Origin: Bacteroidetes bacterium GWF2_41_31
Lineage (GTDB): Bacteria > Bacteroidota > Bacteroidia > Bacteroidales > F082
DNA length: 64,000 nt
Direction of reading: 5' to 3'
Assembly: GCA_001769215.1 (NCBI GenBank)
Contig: MEOL01000032.1
Coordinates: 1 to 64,000 of the forward strand
Shown here: piece after piece, positions 61,835 through 64,000 of the stretch
How positions within the stretch are numbered: the stretch's first letter is position 1
How the letters are laid out: each line of letters starts with the position of its first letter
Position numbers and translations under genes: made by a program
Notes under the pieces: generated by a model
Told to the model about the DNA's origin: nothing
Seen by the model: the letters and a program-made list of their open reading frames with translations, nothing else
Database searches by the model: none

Positions 61835-61950
61835 GTGTCCCGACAATTGCACAAAATAAAATTGATTCTGTGCTTTTCATGAATCTTTCGGTATAAAATT
61901 TTGTCTCTGTCGATGTCGACACCATCCTTCAGTTTTGTTTTGCAGGGTAA

Positions 61951-61980
61951 AAAAAAAACTCCGGGGAATCTCCCCGGAGT
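61951..61980 (-). terminator. Terminator for the minus-strand DUF4382 gene
   Basis: Perfect 10-bp stem ACTCCGGGGA / TCCCCGGAGT with loop ATC; read on the minus strand it is followed by a T run. It lies 92 nt after the stop at 62072. Confidence 0.85.
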
Positions 61981-62071
61981 CAAGTTGTAAATACCATTGT
62001 AGTGATTTGAATTGCGTTGATACCGATTGATTTATCCGGTATTCACAACTTTTTTTACTGATTTTGTTGCT

Positions 62072-63025
62072 TTACAGTAACCCTGAAATAGCTATATCCA
62101 GCTCAAGCTGTGCATTTGCAGAAACGGAAATGGAGTTGAGCAACAAACCCGGTGTGGCACTACTTGCATTGAACATTCCGGCAAACGTGGTGCTGTCGCC
62201 GAGTGTTTGTGCAAACGAAGCCACATGGATTTCATAATCACCGGCTTCCAGGAAGCTGAGATTGTAAGTTCCGTCGGCATTCACCTTTGCACTGGTTACC
62301 GCCTTGGCAAACAATATATTACTTGCCCCTTGTCCCTGGTTTTCTGATATAATATTAAACTCACCTTTGTGATAAACAAACACATACCTGTCATTTTCTG
62401 TAGTGAACATCATGTTCACATTTCCTGAAATCTTACCAGTGTTGTCTTCTGAAAAAACGCGCACTGCACTTTCCATTTCGGCCTGGGTTACAAATCGGTA
62501 TTCACTTTCGGTGGAGGTGTCGTTTTCCCTGACAACAGTCTTACGTATGTCGAAATCGACCACCAGCGAAGTTTCTGAGTTGGCTTCCACCTCAAATGGA
62601 TTTGAAACGGTTATTTCAGTCTGTGTCTCTCCTGAAACTGAAAGATCGTGTTTTTCTGTATCAGATGTTAAAATGTAACATCCCGGCGAAACTCCTGAAG
62701 CATCCGATTCATAATCAAGAACCAGCGAAATGGCGGAGTATGATTTAGCGCTCACATCTTCGTTTAAAATTAATTTAGTTTCTCCATTTTGGTATGCCGA
62801 AATTTCAATGGTTTGCTTTGCAAATCCTTCCACCGATTTTCCATCAATTTTTACATCAGCAATGGTTACAAAAGTTCCCTCAATATTCGCATCGTCCGAG
62901 GGGGCATCGGTCATTTTTACCATAATCTGCCCTTTTTCATCTTTTGTTTCATTGACTTTTGAGCATTGAACAAACAGCATTGCGAATGCAATGACTGATG
63001 TTACTATTAAAATTCTACTTTTCAT
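62072..63025 (-). CDS. DUF4382 domain lipoprotein, second copy
   Basis: 317 residues. Lipobox LFVQC (Cys21), DUF4382 domain (about 33-190; IMVKMTDAPSDDANIEGTFV, VVDFDIRKTVV) and a C-terminal regulatory-like domain (about 195-317; KISGNVNMMFTTENDRYVFV). Same architecture as 49340-50137 but longer and diverged. Possibly a cell-surface exposed lipoprotein; role unknown. Confidence 0.85.
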   Translation of the reverse strand: MKSRILIVTSVIAFAMLFVQCSKVNETKDEKGQIMVKMTDAPSDDANIEGTFVTIADVKIDGKSVEGFAKQTIEISAYQNGETKLILNEDVSAKSYSAISLVLDYESDASGVSPGCYILTSDTEKHDLSVSGETQTEITVSNPFEVEANSETSLVVDFDIRKTVVRENDTSTESEYRFVTQAEMESAVRVFSEDNTGKISGNVNMMFTTENDRYVFVYHKGEFNIISENQGQGASNILFAKAVTSAKVNADGTYNLSFLEAGDYEIHVASFAQTLGDSTTFAGMFNASSATPGLLLNSISVSANAQLELDIAISGLL

Positions 63026-63069
63026 GACATTTTTGTTTTAATGATTATTAAATGACTTGAGCGGGTTAA

Positions 63070-63975
63070 TTATTTTACTGCCAAAATTGCGTATTTCGAA
63101 ATTTTCCAGAATTCTTCCGGGTCTTCAATTTGCAGATAGGCAATCATATCATCCTCAAAAATAAAACTGTACGAACTATCTGGATGTTCAGAAATAAATT
63201 CGGCCTTTTTGGTAAAAATCGGAACTGTACGTACACTTCTTTGGTCGAGTTCGGTAAAATAACTGTCGTTCAAATTATCGGGAACACTGTTGCTTTTTCC
63301 CAGACCAAGAATTCCGCCTTCACTGGCAACTACACCATGTTCTTTCAATTCTTTTAATGTCCCTGAAGCAAAGAAAACCTTGTTCAGTTCATTGTCTTTG
63401 GCCTCAATAATTTGCGATTTTTCAACAATGGAATCTGTTTTTAAGGCAATGTCGCTGTGTAATTGCACCATTTGAATGTCCAGTTCGTTGATTTTATAGT
63501 CGCGTTCTTCAAGCTGTGCCTGTAACAGTTGGATACTGTTGTTTTGATCCTCAATATTTTTATTGAGTTGGGCGATTTTATTTTTGAATGAATTGATTTC
63601 AACGCCAGAAGATTTTAGTCTTTTGTCGAGTTCATCAATTTTTTTGCTGCTTTCTTCAAGCATTTCATTCATTAGCTTAATGTCGGCAACCAGCAATTCT
63701 TTCTGGTTTTTGTCACCCTCACCCCGCGACAAAACCAATTGTCCGCGTTTGTCTCTAACGAATGTCAGGTTTTGCTCAATCTCATCGAAGGTGCTTACCA
63801 TTTCGTTTACCAGCGAATCTCTTTCTTCAATGGTCATGTTCAGGTCGGTGTTTTGAGCGTTGAGTTGCTCAATTTTGACTGATTTGTTGGAAATAATAAT
63901 ACCGGATAGTATTACAACTATCAGAAACATCATAACACTAATTCCTATTATTACAGATTTTTTTTCTGTTTTCAT
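63070..63975 (-). CDS. Membrane-anchored coiled-coil protein
   Basis: 301 residues: a membrane helix near the N-terminus (about 8-28, VIIGISVMMFLIVVILSGIII), a long heptad-rich coiled coil (about 32-205; MNEMLEESSKKIDELDKRLK, EINSFKNKIAQLNKNI) and a globular C-terminal domain of ~90 residues (LKEHGVVASEGGILGLGKSN, IPIFTKKAEFISEHPDS). Conserved in Bacteroidota as far as I recall, without assigned role. The complementary strand shows AGGAGG 9 nt before the ATG, a rare clear Shine-Dalgarno in this window. Confidence 0.75.
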   Translation of the reverse strand: MKTEKKSVIIGISVMMFLIVVILSGIIISNKSVKIEQLNAQNTDLNMTIEERDSLVNEMVSTFDEIEQNLTFVRDKRGQLVLSRGEGDKNQKELLVADIKLMNEMLEESSKKIDELDKRLKSSGVEINSFKNKIAQLNKNIEDQNNSIQLLQAQLEERDYKINELDIQMVQLHSDIALKTDSIVEKSQIIEAKDNELNKVFFASGTLKELKEHGVVASEGGILGLGKSNSVPDNLNDSYFTELDQRSVRTVPIFTKKAEFISEHPDSSYSFIFEDDMIAYLQIEDPEEFWKISKYAILAVK

Positions 63976-64000
63976 AACATTTGTCCTCCTAAAGTTAAGA

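Overview
The window reads as a chromosomal segment of a Bacteroidota bacterium, most likely a Bacteroidales/Marinilabiliales-type marine or sediment organism. The reasons are four proteins with C-terminal type IX secretion (T9SS) sorting domains, the gliding/T9SS genes gldD and gldE, an outer-membrane-barrel TonB-type receptor, a GH92 mannosidase, and repeated -7 boxes of the Bacteroidota form TAnnTTTG, with Shine-Dalgarno sequences almost absent. There are no rRNAs, CRISPR arrays, prophages or recognisable transposases. Gene density is high and most of the window is ordinary core genome.

Layout. 0-9.2 kb: a T9SS-exported M14 carboxypeptidase, an AEC-type permease, a T9SS-exported BNR/sortilin-like propeller protein, then gldE-gldD; this stretch carries decayed duplicate pieces of gldE, gldD and the peptidase. 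9.2-13 kb: ssb, mutY, then HU, a 29-residue basic ribosomal-type protein and ribonuclease G. 13-19.2 kb: two tandem-domain universal stress proteins around a SPOR protein, then ruvB-queG-symporter-tadA. 19.4-25.4 kb: M64 peptidase, ECF sigma factor with a small membrane partner, radA and a TPR histidine kinase. 25.6-31.5 kb: a propeller histidine kinase translationally coupled to a GH92 mannosidase, then a CDGSH protein. 31.6-36.9 kb: a three-gene biotin-dependent acyl-CoA carboxylase operon, viroplasmin-RNase H and a CPBP protease. 37-42.4 kb: dusB, a HAD phosphatase, a double Cache lipoprotein, a YyaL-type protein and a small lipoprotein.

42.4-47.2 kb is the accessory part: a broken and an intact tRNA(CAU), two copies of a small GIY-YIG nuclease, each preceded by a conserved hairpin and followed by a fragment of the tRNA that begins in its anticodon loop, copies of an 18-bp palindrome, a large FG-GAP T9SS protein lying between the nuclease copies, and a truncated gene. 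47.3-64 kb returns to ordinary content: an outer-membrane protein, a small stress cluster (CsbD, coiled-coil lipoprotein, DUF4382), phoH, polA-ROK kinase, a T9SS protein, a GT-C glycosyltransferase, a methyltransferase, a TonB-type receptor, a DUF1289 protein, tRNA-Pro(CGG), a second DUF4382 lipoprotein and a coiled-coil membrane protein.

The two signals I rate highest are the tRNA-linked GIY-YIG cassettes at 42.5-46.8 kb, which look like a small mobile or homing unit tied to a tRNA anticodon loop, and the footprint of a tandem duplication of gldE-gldD-peptidase with reciprocal loss at 0-9.2 kb. All product names are from reading the translated sequence; no database search was run.
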